A stretch of DNA of 64,000 nucleotides from Acidiphilium sp. (GTDB lineage Bacteria > Pseudomonadota > Alphaproteobacteria > Acetobacterales > Acetobacteraceae). Below are positions 11,169-20,770 of this stretch, piece after piece. The notes under the pieces were generated by a model. That model searched no databases and was not told the DNA's origin. It saw nothing but the letters and a program-made list of their open reading frames with translations. A program made the position numbers and the translations under genes. How positions within the stretch are numbered: position 1 is the stretch's first letter; each line of letters starts with the position of its first letter. The stretch lies in assembly GCA_028688905.1 (NCBI GenBank), contig JAQTXH010000002.1:145061-209060 (forward strand), given 5' to 3'.

Positions 11169-12017
11169 ATGACCCACCCGATGATCGAGCATCAGGCCGG
11201 CCGGGTCCATCGGGTGATGGGTTCGGCTGACGTGGGCCTGCATGTGCGGGAATGGGGGCCGGAATACGCACAGCCGATTTTGTTCATTCATGGCTGGTCG
11301 GCGTGTTATCTTTCGTGGCACAACCAGTTCGATTCTGCGCTGCGCGACCGCTACCGCATTGTCTGCATGGATCTGCGCGGCCACGGCTTCTCCGACAAAC
11401 CGCTCGACCCGGAAGCCTATCAGACCGGCGCGCATTGGGCTGACGATGTCGCGGCGGTGATGATCGCGCTGAGCCTGAAAAAACCCGTGCTGGTCGGCTG
11501 GTCCTACGGCGGCTTCGTGATTTCGGACTATCTGGCCCGCCATGGCACCAAAAACGTCGGCGCGATCAATTTTGTGGGTGCGGCGGTGATTTCCTCCAAC
11601 CCGCCGCGCCACATCGGCGAACGCTTTATCGACGGTGCGTTGATGGCGGCGAGCGAAGACCCCGCCGTGATGATCGAAGGCGTGCGCCACGTGGTTCACG
11701 CCACGACCTACAAGCCATTGCCAGCCGCCGATATCGAGCGCGGCATGGCCGTTCTGGGCCTGACCCCGCCGGCGGTACGATCCTTTTTGCTGATGCGGAC
11801 GCTTGATTTCACCGACACGCTGGAAACCCTCGACCGCCCCTGCCTCATCACCCAGGGCGAGGAAGACGCCATTGTGCTGCCCTCGATGGGCGAGCATATC
11901 GCAACCCATGTGCCGGATGCGAAGCTGTCGCGCTATGCCGCTTGCGGCCATGCGGCGCAACAGGAATATCCAGGCCGGTTCAATGAGGAACTCGCGGTGC
12001 TGGCAGCCTCGGTCTGA
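11169..12017 (+). CDS. Alpha/beta-fold hydrolase, 282 aa
   Basis: Serine hydrolase of the epoxide-hydrolase/haloperoxidase-like alpha/beta family. The oxyanion loop is FIHGWSACYLSW, the nucleophile elbow GWSYGG, the acid probably the aspartate in QGEEDAIV, and the histidine in AACGHAAQQE. ATG 11169 is chosen because a clean AGGAG site lies at 11156-11160; open frame continues upstream but inside the preceding gene. No signal peptide is seen, so it is cytoplasmic. The substrate cannot be deduced: this fold covers esterases, lactonases and C-C hydrolases. Confidence 0.82.
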   Translation: MTHPMIEHQAGRVHRVMGSADVGLHVREWGPEYAQPILFIHGWSACYLSWHNQFDSALRDRYRIVCMDLRGHGFSDKPLDPEAYQTGAHWADDVAAVMIALSLKKPVLVGWSYGGFVISDYLARHGTKNVGAINFVGAAVISSNPPRHIGERFIDGALMAASEDPAVMIEGVRHVVHATTYKPLPAADIERGMAVLGLTPPAVRSFLLMRTLDFTDTLETLDRPCLITQGEEDAIVLPSMGEHIATHVPDAKLSRYAACGHAAQQEYPGRFNEELAVLAASV

Positions 12018-12061
12018 TCTGGCCACCGTCGGAGGTATGTTTTCCCGCGCAACGCCCTTCG

Positions 12062-13042
12062 CTACGAGGTCGCCTCCGTCAGTCGTGCCAGGCGCACGGC
12101 GGTATGCCCGCGTCCGGTGCGATGGCTGGGCATGATCAGCAAACAATTATCGTGCGGGGTGCGGATCTCCGCCATGCCGTCGTACGCAAGCAACGTGCCG
12201 CGCGCCGGGATGACGTCGCCGCCGCGAAATTGCCGTACGAAGGCGAATCGGCTGGTGTTCGCCGTTACCACCCGTGTGACCTCAGCAAAGCGCGGTGGCA
12301 TCGGCGGCGGCGCAGCAGGAGCGATCATGCCGGCATGGCTGAGCAGGGCGGCGATGCTCGCGTGCATCTGGGTCACCGTTTGAGCCTGCCAGTGTTGCCC
12401 CGCCTCCACCAGGACCGAGGCAGCGTCGCCCTGTTCAGCGGTGAAACGCGGATAGTCGATCAGCCGCCGCCCGCCGGCATGGCCGCCATCCGCCACCACC
12501 AGGCCGGGCGTGCCGATCGCCAGCGCCAGCGCCTTGCCGCGCTCTCCCCGTCCGCACAGCAGCAAGGGGTCGGAGGGCCACAGCATCGAATGCAGATCGA
12601 GCACCCAGTCGGCGGTATCGATCACCGGGCGCATCTCCCGCGCCCGGTCGAGTTCGTGGGAATGGCGGGGGCCTTCCAGCGTCGTCTCGTCCCACACCCG
12701 GTTCATGTCCTCGTCAATGAAGCGCGACGCCGTCGGGTTTTCCGGGTCGAACCGCGCGAAGGCATCGATATTGGCCAATCCCAGCGTCAGCCGGCCGCGC
12801 GTGGGGCGGAGGCCGGCGCGCAACAACGCACTGAGCGCCGCGGCTCCCCCCAGTTCATTGCCGTGGATCAGCCCCAAAATCAGCACATGCGGCCCGGACC
12901 GGGTGGCGGCGAAGGTAGAAAAACCACGCACCCCAGTGTTGCCATTGAGCCAGGGGGTGATATCGGGCGGCGTCACCGCGACCTCGAACCGGGGCAGGGC
13001 GGTGACGTCATGGCCTTGCGTAACAACGGCGGTTGCGTCCAT
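12062..13042 (-). CDS. Succinylglutamate desuccinylase/aspartoacylase-family zinc hydrolase, 326 aa
   Basis: M14-like zinc amidohydrolase of the AstE/AspA superfamily. Metal ligands are visible as H-x-x-E in LGLIHGNELGG and a second histidine in VLDLHSML; the glutamate of SVLVEAGQHW is the likely catalytic residue. The C-terminal ~80 residues form the small beta domain of the family. The start ATG 13042 (MDATAVVTQG) is chosen because the frame extends upstream without family similarity. It does not sit with arginine-degradation genes, so the exact substrate (N-acyl amino acid or other amide) is open. It is convergent with the alpha/beta hydrolase, 44 bp apart. Confidence 0.82.
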   Translation of the reverse strand: MDATAVVTQGHDVTALPRFEVAVTPPDITPWLNGNTGVRGFSTFAATRSGPHVLILGLIHGNELGGAAALSALLRAGLRPTRGRLTLGLANIDAFARFDPENPTASRFIDEDMNRVWDETTLEGPRHSHELDRAREMRPVIDTADWVLDLHSMLWPSDPLLLCGRGERGKALALAIGTPGLVVADGGHAGGRRLIDYPRFTAEQGDAASVLVEAGQHWQAQTVTQMHASIAALLSHAGMIAPAAPPPMPPRFAEVTRVVTANTSRFAFVRQFRGGDVIPARGTLLAYDGMAEIRTPHDNCLLIMPSHRTGRGHTAVRLARLTEATS

Positions 13043-13154
13043 CACCCGCCTCGTCCGATAACAATTGGCATTAATCGACCGCAAACCATGACCACACTCT
13101 ACCCCTAGATGAAAATGCTGCAACCATCCGGCATGAAGATCGCGTGGTTTATCG

Positions 13155-14351
13155 ATGACTGAGCGGTTCAGCCTCGAGCATCGGCTATGGCGCGCGATCC
13201 CGGCGGCACCGCGCCGCGCCGGGTTGCGCGCCATTGCCACCGCCCTAGCACCGCGGGCCGACGCGATACCCCCCCCGGCGAGCCACGGTGTGGCGATCGG
13301 CGGTGAAATGCGCCTGATCTCCGGCCTTGGTGAAGCGGCGCGCCTGCTGCACGGCGGCATCAAGCGGTGTGGTGCCGATCGTGGTGCGGTCGATCTCGGC
13401 GTGCTGCGCCGGCCCGCGCCGCGCGTTCTGCCGGATGGTGCCGCGCTGATCCTGCACGTCAACGCCCCGTCGATCCCGCTGATGCTGGCGCGGGCAGGGG
13501 CGCATTTTTTGCGCGATCGCCGTGTCGTCGGCTTCTGGAACTGGGAACTGGACACCCTGCCGCCGTCCTGGCGCGGTGGCACGCGGTACGTGCATGAAAT
13601 CTGGGTCCCCTCGGCGTTCACCAAAGCTGCCATCGAGACAATCTATCCCGGCATGGTCAGGCTGGTGCCCTATCCGCTTGCCGCGATCGGTTTGCCGCAA
13701 GCCTTCCCAAGGCGTGGCTTGTTCGATTTGCCGGCAGATGCCGTGATCACCACGGTGATCGCCAATCTCGGGGCCAGTTTCGCGCGGAAACACCCGCTTG
13801 CCGCCGTGGCCGCCCACCGCGCCGCGTTTTCCAACCGCCCGGACCGGATTCTAGTGGTGAAACTATCCGGGGGCGTCGCGTTTCCCGCCGATATGGCGCG
13901 GCTGCGCGGTGCCATCGGCACGGCCAACAACATCCGCCTGATCGACGCGATCTGGCCCGCCGAAACGCTCCGCAGCCTGCTCGCGAGCACCGACATTTTG
14001 CTCAGCCTGCACCGCGCCGAAGGATTCGGCCTGGTTCCCGCCGAGGCGATGTTGCGCGGCGTCGCCGTTGTCGCCACCGGGTGGTCAGGTAATCTGCAAT
14101 TCATGGATGACAGCAGTGCCGCGCTGATTTCGCACCGCCTGACGCCGGTGACCGACGTCAGGGGCGCTTACGGCGCAGCGTCGGCATTCTGGGCCGAACC
14201 CGATATCGACCACGCCGCCGCATGGCTGCGCCGGTTGGCCGACAATCCCGTTGAACGAAAGGCTCTCGCCGCGCGCGGCCAGGCCTTTGCCCGGGCCGCC
14301 CTGGGGTTGGAGCCGCTCGCCGCCGCACTGGCCAGCAATGGGATCAGTTGA
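13155..14351 (+). CDS. Glycosyltransferase, GT4-like, 398 aa
   Basis: Sugar transferase of the GT-B fold. The N-terminal half has the GLGEAARLLHGGI-type acceptor-domain loop, and VGFWNWELDTLPPSW, EIWVPSAFTK and PYPLAAI follow. The C-terminal nucleotide-sugar domain has HRAEGFGLVPAEAML with the E-x7-E pair, and ATGWSGNLQFM. The length is normal. It opens a cluster with the ELM1-like gene (whose possible upstream start overlaps this stop) and the 639-aa unknown. The product is unknown; a cell-surface or secreted glycan is inferred. Confidence 0.85.
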   Translation: MTERFSLEHRLWRAIPAAPRRAGLRAIATALAPRADAIPPPASHGVAIGGEMRLISGLGEAARLLHGGIKRCGADRGAVDLGVLRRPAPRVLPDGAALILHVNAPSIPLMLARAGAHFLRDRRVVGFWNWELDTLPPSWRGGTRYVHEIWVPSAFTKAAIETIYPGMVRLVPYPLAAIGLPQAFPRRGLFDLPADAVITTVIANLGASFARKHPLAAVAAHRAAFSNRPDRILVVKLSGGVAFPADMARLRGAIGTANNIRLIDAIWPAETLRSLLASTDILLSLHRAEGFGLVPAEAMLRGVAVVATGWSGNLQFMDDSSAALISHRLTPVTDVRGAYGAASAFWAEPDIDHAAAWLRRLADNPVERKALAARGQAFARAALGLEPLAAALASNGIS

Positions 14352-14382
14352 CGAAACCGGGAGCCGGACCCAAAACCCCGCC

Positions 14383-15375
14383 ATGGCTGCACCGCCCCTT
14401 GTCATCGCCGATCACGCAACCCCGCCCGAAGCGTCGCCCCGGACGATTACCGCCCGGATTTTGTGTACCGACCTCGCCGGGTTGCGTGCCCAGGCGCTCG
14501 GCCTCGCGGAAGCCGCCGGGTTCGCGCCCGACAACCGGGTGATCGTTCCCAGAACGCCGTGGAACTTTCTGTCGCCGATGTTCTGGCCCAGCGCCGGGTG
14601 CGCGATCGAACCGGCGGCGCTGGCCCCCCCGGACGGCGACGTGCTGATCGGTGCCGGCGGTGCCGCCGCGCGCCTCGTCGCGGCACTGCGCCGCCCCGAT
14701 CTGCCCGCCGTGATCATCCAGCATCCGCGCATGGACGCCGATCGGTTCGATGTGATCGTTGCAGCGAAGCACGACGACATCACCGGCCCCAACGTGATCG
14801 TCACCCGCACCGCGCTGCACCGTGTTACCACCGCGCGTCTGGCCGAAGCGCGCGCGATCTGGGCACCAGTGTTCGCGCATCTGCCGCGCCCGCTGGTTGC
14901 GGTACTGGTCGGCGGCTCGAACGGCCGCTATCGGCTCGATACCGCCGCGGCGCAGCATCTTGCCGCCGGACTCGCCACCATGATGGATCGCGACCGGGTC
15001 GGCCTGATGCTCACACCCTCGCGCCGTACCGACGCCGTCGCATGCACGGTACTGCGCGATACCTTGGCCCCACGCGGCGCTTTTATCTGGGAAATGACGG
15101 GTGAAAACCCCTATTTCGGCATGCTCGCCCTGGCCGACGCCATCGTGGTGACCGCCGATTCGGTCTCGATGGTGTCGGAAGCGGTCGCCACCGCTGCGCC
15201 CGTGATGCTCGCGCGTCTGCCGGGTAAATCCAACCGGATCGGCGAATTCATGAACGATATGGTGGCGTGCGGCCGCGCCCGCGATTTCGCCGGGCGGCTC
15301 GAACTCTGGCCAACCGTGGCGCTGAACGACACACCGCTGGCCGCCGCCTCCCTCCGTCGCCTCCTGGGGATCTGA
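14383..15375 (+). CDS. Mitochondrial-fission-ELM1-like protein, 330 aa
   Basis: Belongs to the ELM1/DUF1022 family, a GT-B-like fold widespread in alphaproteobacteria and best known from a plant mitochondrial division factor. Family features are an N-terminal AQALGLAEAAG, a central LVGGSNGRYRLD, LTPSRRTD, WEMTGENPYFGMLALADAIVVTADSVSMVSEA, and the end region around PGKSNRIGEFMND. The start is either ATG 14383 or ATG 14338; the latter overlaps the glycosyltransferase stop and would couple their translation. The bacterial role is unknown. The neighbouring glycosyltransferase suggests a glycan-related function, which is inference. Confidence 0.82.
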   Translation: MAAPPLVIADHATPPEASPRTITARILCTDLAGLRAQALGLAEAAGFAPDNRVIVPRTPWNFLSPMFWPSAGCAIEPAALAPPDGDVLIGAGGAAARLVAALRRPDLPAVIIQHPRMDADRFDVIVAAKHDDITGPNVIVTRTALHRVTTARLAEARAIWAPVFAHLPRPLVAVLVGGSNGRYRLDTAAAQHLAAGLATMMDRDRVGLMLTPSRRTDAVACTVLRDTLAPRGAFIWEMTGENPYFGMLALADAIVVTADSVSMVSEAVATAAPVMLARLPGKSNRIGEFMNDMVACGRARDFAGRLELWPTVALNDTPLAAASLRRLLGI

Positions 15376-15379
15376 TCCG

Positions 15380-17299
15380 ATGCTCGATATCGATACGTTC
15401 GATAATGTTCGCGGCGGCAACGCCGTCTACAAGGCACTTGCGCATCCGCTCGCCGCCGAGGCTCTGGCGGCCCTGACCGCAACCCTGCGCGCGGCCGGCC
15501 CGGTCGCGGTGTATGACCCGGAACGGCTTTTTGCGCCACTGCGCGCGCTGGCCCCATCCTTTCCCGTCAAAGCCGTGTTTGTTCACGACACGCAAGCTCT
15601 GGGCGAAGCACGCGGCGGATATGCCGCACGGCCACTGACCGAGTTGGCGCACACCAATGCGGCCACCATCCTGATCGCGGCGTTTGATGCGAACCGCCTG
15701 GCCGAGCGGGTCAAAACCATCGCGCCGGCAGGGGTAAAAATCCTGACGCTCGATGCAGTGCGCTTGCCCGAAGCGTTGTTGACCAACCCACGCCGCTATC
15801 TCGACCCGCTCAATTTCGCCACGAACTTCGTGTTTTTCCGCGACGATGATGCGATGGCGACTCGCTTGGTCACCGCCAACTACTGGGCGGGATATGGCGG
15901 CAAATCGGTCCGGCTGTGGTGCCGGCTGTTCGCCGACACCGGTGCGATCCTTGCCGAATTCGAGCACGTGCTGCCCGATAATGCCGGCAGCGTCAGCATC
16001 GCGAGCGGCGATGTCCGCCGGGCGCATAACATTGGTCCGTTCACCGGGCAGTTGTTCATCCACGCCATCGGCATTGCCGGACACGACGTGGTGAAATACG
16101 CGCTCGACACCTATGCCACCGATGGCAGCGGCAGCCTGTCCTGCACCCATGACGCCAACGCCTGGCCCTCCGAGCGGTTCGCCGGCCTGCCGGCACCGCG
16201 CGACGATGAACGGGTGGTACTATGGTTGCAGAACAGCCACGCCGTGCCGATCCCTGCCGGTGCTGTCAGCCTCGATCGGATGGGAGCGGAAGCCCCGGTC
16301 GTGCTCGACGCCGAAATCCCGCCCTTCGCGACGCAGGCAATCGACATCGCCGATCTTCTGCCCAACCTGCGCTGGCCCGCCCAAATCGAGCTGCGCGCCG
16401 GCCGTCACGTAGTGCGTCCGCGATACGAAGTGACGCGCCACGGCCGCACCCGGATTGCCCATGTCAATGTCGAGCGCGCCGATCTGCGGCCCGATCCATC
16501 CCTGAAAACCTTATCGCCCCTGTTGGGGCGCGGGTTTCTGCTACCCTTTCCAATTTTGCCGCGCGCCGCCTGTTCGACCCTCGCGCTGCCGACGCCGATG
16601 GCGCATACCCAGGCCACGCTACCGATCCGCCTTGATGTCTTCGCCCCGGATGGCACCAAACTCGCCGCGAAACACTATGGTGCCTTGCCGCGCGACCATG
16701 AAATGGCGATCGACATCGACGACGTGATTCCGCCCGATGCCCTGCCCGATGGCGGTCACGGCGAACTGGTCTACGATTTTTCACAGGGCGGCGAGGCCGA
16801 CGGCTGGCTGCACGGGTTGTTTCGCTATGAGCGGCGCGATGGCAGCCACGCCGCCGAGACCAGTTTTGGCGCACATATGTTCAACACGCTGATGACCTGG
16901 AAGGGCGAGCCGCAATCCTACGCCGGACCGCCGCCGGGACTTTCGACCCGGTTATTTCTCGATCTCGGCACGCCGGAGCGGCAGAGTTTTTGCATTTTGA
17001 TCTACCCCGCCTCGGCACTTTGGCACGCGGTTTCGCGAACGATGTTGCAGTTGCACGACGCCGTCGGCAGGCTGGTCGCCGAAGTGCGCGTCGGCATCGC
17101 CTGTTCCGGATCGGCGCGGATCGAGCCGTGGCGCATGTTCCCGCCGGCCGATCTCGCCCGCGCCGCCGGAGGTTACGTACTCATCCGCGACGTCACCTGC
17201 CGGTTGTTCGGGTATCATGGCAAAAAAGGTGGAGGTAAAAAAAGTGGGGGCAAAGACTACGGGTCCGAATTTTCTTTCGATCACATGTTCGGCTTCTGA
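15380..17299 (+). CDS. Uncharacterised 639-aa protein, third gene of the glycosyltransferase cluster
   Basis: I do not recognise a family. It begins 4 bp after the ELM1-like gene. Residues 1-130 look like an alpha/beta domain (VAVYDPERLFAPLRAL, VFVHDTQALGEA, ILIAAFDANRLAERV). From about 150 to 600 alternating short beta-strand patterns suggest two or three beta-sandwich domains, with recurring AIDI-D/DV motifs near 318 and 455. The C-terminus is unusual: a lysine/glycine tail (GKKGGGKKSGGKDYG) followed by SFDHMFGF. There is no signal peptide or membrane segment. Context implies a role with the upstream glycosyltransferase and ELM1-like protein. Confidence 0.75.
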   Translation: MLDIDTFDNVRGGNAVYKALAHPLAAEALAALTATLRAAGPVAVYDPERLFAPLRALAPSFPVKAVFVHDTQALGEARGGYAARPLTELAHTNAATILIAAFDANRLAERVKTIAPAGVKILTLDAVRLPEALLTNPRRYLDPLNFATNFVFFRDDDAMATRLVTANYWAGYGGKSVRLWCRLFADTGAILAEFEHVLPDNAGSVSIASGDVRRAHNIGPFTGQLFIHAIGIAGHDVVKYALDTYATDGSGSLSCTHDANAWPSERFAGLPAPRDDERVVLWLQNSHAVPIPAGAVSLDRMGAEAPVVLDAEIPPFATQAIDIADLLPNLRWPAQIELRAGRHVVRPRYEVTRHGRTRIAHVNVERADLRPDPSLKTLSPLLGRGFLLPFPILPRAACSTLALPTPMAHTQATLPIRLDVFAPDGTKLAAKHYGALPRDHEMAIDIDDVIPPDALPDGGHGELVYDFSQGGEADGWLHGLFRYERRDGSHAAETSFGAHMFNTLMTWKGEPQSYAGPPPGLSTRLFLDLGTPERQSFCILIYPASALWHAVSRTMLQLHDAVGRLVAEVRVGIACSGSARIEPWRMFPPADLARAAGGYVLIRDVTCRLFGYHGKKGGGKKSGGKDYGSEFSFDHMFGF

Positions 17300-17362
17300 A
17301 TTAACCGCAATGCAACCTCCCGAGTCTCGCAGGCGGTGCTAAAAGCCCGTAAGCGCAATACC

Positions 17363-20065
17363 ATGCAGACGTCGAAGCCATATCGCCGGGTCGCGCTGAT
17401 TGCCATCGCGATTGTTATTGCCGTGCCGATGGTCGCGGTCACGATTTTTGTCGCGACCTTCAACCCCAACCGATACAAGCCCGGCATCATCGCCGCCGCC
17501 GAACGCGCGACCGGGCGGCAGGTTACCATATCCGGTCCGTTGCAAATGAGCCTGTCGCTGGTGCCGACGATATCCGCCTCCGGTATCACGCTCGCCAACC
17601 CGCCCGGCTACGTGGATGCCGAAATGGCGACCCTGAAGCGCATCGACGCGCAAGTGGCACTGCTGCCGCTGATCAGTCACCGGATCGACATTATCAAACT
17701 GGTATTGATCGACCCGGCGATTACCCTGGAATATGGCCCGACCGGCACACCCAACTGGCTGTTCGACCGCACGGTTGCCAACCCCGCCACCCCGGCACCG
17801 CCCGGCGCGGGATCGCCGGCGCAACCGGACCGGAGTATCGCGCTGCAATCGGTTTCCATCGAAAACGGCACCATCACCTACAAGCCGCCGGCAGCACTGG
17901 TTCCGCTGCAACCCAACACCGCGCCAACAACCACGCCGATGGCGCCCACGGTGCTGACCATCGCGCATTTCACCGGCAGCGCTGCCTCGCTCGCGGCACC
18001 GCTGCATCTGACGATGCAGGCACAATATGACGCCGCCCCCTTCACCCTCACCGGCACCACCGGCCCGGTTTCGCGCCTGACCGGCGGCGGCGGCGGTCCC
18101 TGGCCGGTCGATCTGACGCTGGGGGCGCAGAACGCGACACTCCACCTCAAGGGCAGCATCGCGCATCCCCGCCAGATCCGGGGCTATGCGTTCGACGTTC
18201 ACGCCACCATCCCCAACCTGGCGGCCTTCGATCCTTATGCCGGCGGTGCCAACCTGCCGCCGCTGCAATCGGTAGCATTCGCCGCCCAGATCACTCAAAG
18301 CGACTCTGCCCGGGACAATCGCGATTGGCTGCCGGCCATCAGCAACGCCAGCCTGACCGCCGGGCAATCCGATCTCGCGACCTGGCGCCAGGGATTGTCG
18401 ATCACCTCGCTCAACGCGACCATGACCTCGCTCGACCAGACGCTGAATATCGCGATGGCCGGGCAGTACCAGGACAAGCCGGTTGGGTTGGAAGGCACCG
18501 CCGGGCCGCTTGGCCCGATCATCGAGGCGGCGATCGGCCAACCGGCACCGCAACAGCAGGGCGGATCACCCGCAGCCACCACCAATGCGGTCCCGCGCTT
18601 CGCGGTCAATCTTGCGGCCAAGGTAGGGAATGCGCAATTCGGTATCGCGGGCGGCATTGCCAGCCCGGCGATGCTGGCCGGGGTTTCCCTGAAACTGACC
18701 GCGCGTATCCCCAACCTCGCGCACCTGTCCGATCTGGCAGGTCAGCCGCTCCCGGCGTGGACCAACATCGGCGTGTCCGGGCTGCTGACCGATCCAGGTG
18801 AAAAAGGGCTTTCCCAGGCAATCGGGCTGGACAGCCTCGCCGTGACCGCCGATCAATTCCAGTTCGGCGGCGCGTTCAGTCTGCTGCGCGGCAAGACGCC
18901 GGATTTGCAGGCGGTGATTAACGCGCCACGGGTCGATCTGACCGCCCTGCTGCGCGCCGTGCCAAAACCGGAGGCGACCCCGGAGGCGAACCCGGACACG
19001 AACCCAGATACCCCAGCGAACACAACGCCCAACATCCCGCCGGTACCCCCGATCGAAAGCGCCACCGTCAACGTAATCCCCACGACCCCGCTGCCCTTCG
19101 GCCTGCTGCGCCAGGGTGATGGCAATGTCGAACTAACCATCGGCCAGCTGATATACGACGGTGCAACCTACGATGCGATCACCGCGCACGGATTGCTGCA
19201 TAACGGGGTGCTCACGGTTCGGCCGATCAGCGCCGAATTGCCGGGTGGTTCGGTCAGTGGCACGCTGAATGTCGATGCCGCCGCCAATCCGCCGCAGGTT
19301 CACGTGACCGAGGCAGCCCCGGCGTTCCGGCTGGCCCCGTTGCTCACCTTGCTCGGCCTGCCCAATGCTGCTGGAGCAACGGTGCAGCTCTATGCCGATC
19401 TGTCCGGCGCGGGCAATTCACCGCGCGGCATCGCCGCGACATTGAACGGCACGCTCGGGCTTTCGACCGTCAACGGCGAGATCGACGGCACGCTGCTCAA
19501 CCGCCTGTTTGGTTCATCGCTCAGCGCGGTGGGGCTGCCGGCCTCGCTGGTCGGCGCGCAGGGGCCGGTGATGGTGCGCTGCTTCGCCGGCCGGCTCGAT
19601 GCCACTAACGGTCTTGCCAGTGTGCGCGCGCTGACGCTGGATTCCAGCCGGATGTACCTCACCGGCACCGGCTCGCTCGATCTTGGGGCGGAACGGCTCA
19701 ACCTGATCCTGCGACCGGAGGTACAGGTGGGTACCAACGACGCGCCGATCCCGATTGCGGTCAGCGGTACCTTTGCCGACCCGCGTGAAGGCATCGCTCC
19801 CCCCGGTGACTACGGCGCGACCGCAGCATCGCTCGCGCATCAGCTTGGCGGCAATGGCGGCACGGTGCTCGGGCGTCTGGCGCAGAGTCTCGGCATCGCA
19901 CCGAAACCCGCCGATCCGCAGACCTGCACCGGTGCCCTCGCGCTCGCCCGCATGGGTCATTCCGGCCCGATGCCCACGGCCGCCGCAGTGGCCCCCCCAG
20001 GCGCGGAATCAGGTGCAGCACCGACCAGCGGGCCGCAGAACTTGTTGCAGTCACTGTTCAAGTAG
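17363..20065 (+). CDS. AsmA-family inner-membrane-anchored protein, 900 aa
   Basis: Large AsmA-like protein. One N-terminal transmembrane helix (ALIAIAIVIAVPMVAVTIFV, residues 12-31) leads into the typical FNPNRYKPGIIAAAERATGRQVTISGPL segment, then a long beta-rich periplasmic repeat region and the conserved AsmA C-terminal domain (TLNGTLGLSTVNGEIDGTLLN, GRLDATNGLASVRALTLDSS, GTNDAPIPIAVSGTFADP). Relatives of this superfamily are implicated in phospholipid transport to the outer membrane. Proline/asparagine/threonine-rich linkers occur near 540-575. ATG 17363 fits the signal anchor best. It is followed by atp12 after 9 bp. Confidence 0.88.
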   Translation: MQTSKPYRRVALIAIAIVIAVPMVAVTIFVATFNPNRYKPGIIAAAERATGRQVTISGPLQMSLSLVPTISASGITLANPPGYVDAEMATLKRIDAQVALLPLISHRIDIIKLVLIDPAITLEYGPTGTPNWLFDRTVANPATPAPPGAGSPAQPDRSIALQSVSIENGTITYKPPAALVPLQPNTAPTTTPMAPTVLTIAHFTGSAASLAAPLHLTMQAQYDAAPFTLTGTTGPVSRLTGGGGGPWPVDLTLGAQNATLHLKGSIAHPRQIRGYAFDVHATIPNLAAFDPYAGGANLPPLQSVAFAAQITQSDSARDNRDWLPAISNASLTAGQSDLATWRQGLSITSLNATMTSLDQTLNIAMAGQYQDKPVGLEGTAGPLGPIIEAAIGQPAPQQQGGSPAATTNAVPRFAVNLAAKVGNAQFGIAGGIASPAMLAGVSLKLTARIPNLAHLSDLAGQPLPAWTNIGVSGLLTDPGEKGLSQAIGLDSLAVTADQFQFGGAFSLLRGKTPDLQAVINAPRVDLTALLRAVPKPEATPEANPDTNPDTPANTTPNIPPVPPIESATVNVIPTTPLPFGLLRQGDGNVELTIGQLIYDGATYDAITAHGLLHNGVLTVRPISAELPGGSVSGTLNVDAAANPPQVHVTEAAPAFRLAPLLTLLGLPNAAGATVQLYADLSGAGNSPRGIAATLNGTLGLSTVNGEIDGTLLNRLFGSSLSAVGLPASLVGAQGPVMVRCFAGRLDATNGLASVRALTLDSSRMYLTGTGSLDLGAERLNLILRPEVQVGTNDAPIPIAVSGTFADPREGIAPPGDYGATAASLAHQLGGNGGTVLGRLAQSLGIAPKPADPQTCTGALALARMGHSGPMPTAAAVAPPGAESGAAPTSGPQNLLQSLFK

Positions 20066-20074
20066 AAGAGCACG

Positions 20075-20770
20075 ATGCGCCGCTTCTGGACCCACGCGAC
20101 AATCGCCACGCAGGACGGCGGCTACGCGGTGCTGCTCGACGGCAAACCGGTTCGCCTGCCAGGCGGCACACCGCTCGCGGTGGCGCATCGCCCCCTGGCC
20201 GAAGCGATCGCCCGCGAGTGGGCCGCCGCCAACGCGGTGGTCGTGCCGGACGATCTGCCACTGACCCGGCTCGCAGGGGCGGCGATCGAACGCATCGCCC
20301 CTGATCCCGCCGCGTTGCGGCAGAACCTGCTAGCCTACGGTGGGGCCGATCTGCTTTGCTACCGTGCCGAAACCCCGGCCGAACTGGCGGCGTTGCAGTA
20401 CGCCCACTGGCAACCCTGGCTCGATTGGGCCGCGCGCTGCTTCGATGCGCGGCTGATCCCGACCCATGGCATCGTTGCCGTGATCCAGCCGGAGACGGTG
20501 TTGGATGCACTGTCCCGCGCCCTGGCCCCACAAGACAATTGGGCGCTGGCGGGTCTTGGTGTCGCGGTGCCGGCATTGGGGAGCTTGGTGCTCGGCCTCG
20601 CCACCATCAGCGGCGCGCTCACCCCGCCCGATGCCCATGCTCTCGCGATTCTGGATGAAACCTGGCAGGAACGGCAATGGGGCATCGATGCCGAAGCGCA
20701 GGCCCGCCGCACGGCCGTTGCGCGCGACATTGCATCGGCGGTGGAGTTTGTTACTCTCACCCGATCATGA
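20075..20770 (+). CDS. ATP12-type F1-ATPase assembly chaperone, 231 aa
   Basis: Homologue of mitochondrial Atp12, the chaperone that binds the F1 alpha subunit before hexamer assembly; a family kept in alphaproteobacteria. It shows the N-terminal beta domain (YAVLLDGKPVRLPGGTPLAV), the AIAREWAA motif, MTRLA-like LPLTRLAGAAIERI, and the helical C-terminal part with LLCYRAETP, GIVAVIQPE and the terminal WGIDAEAQARR. Its stop TGA overlaps the acylphosphatase start (ATGA), so the two are probably translated together. Confidence 0.92.
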   Translation: MRRFWTHATIATQDGGYAVLLDGKPVRLPGGTPLAVAHRPLAEAIAREWAAANAVVVPDDLPLTRLAGAAIERIAPDPAALRQNLLAYGGADLLCYRAETPAELAALQYAHWQPWLDWAARCFDARLIPTHGIVAVIQPETVLDALSRALAPQDNWALAGLGVAVPALGSLVLGLATISGALTPPDAHALAILDETWQERQWGIDAEAQARRTAVARDIASAVEFVTLTRS

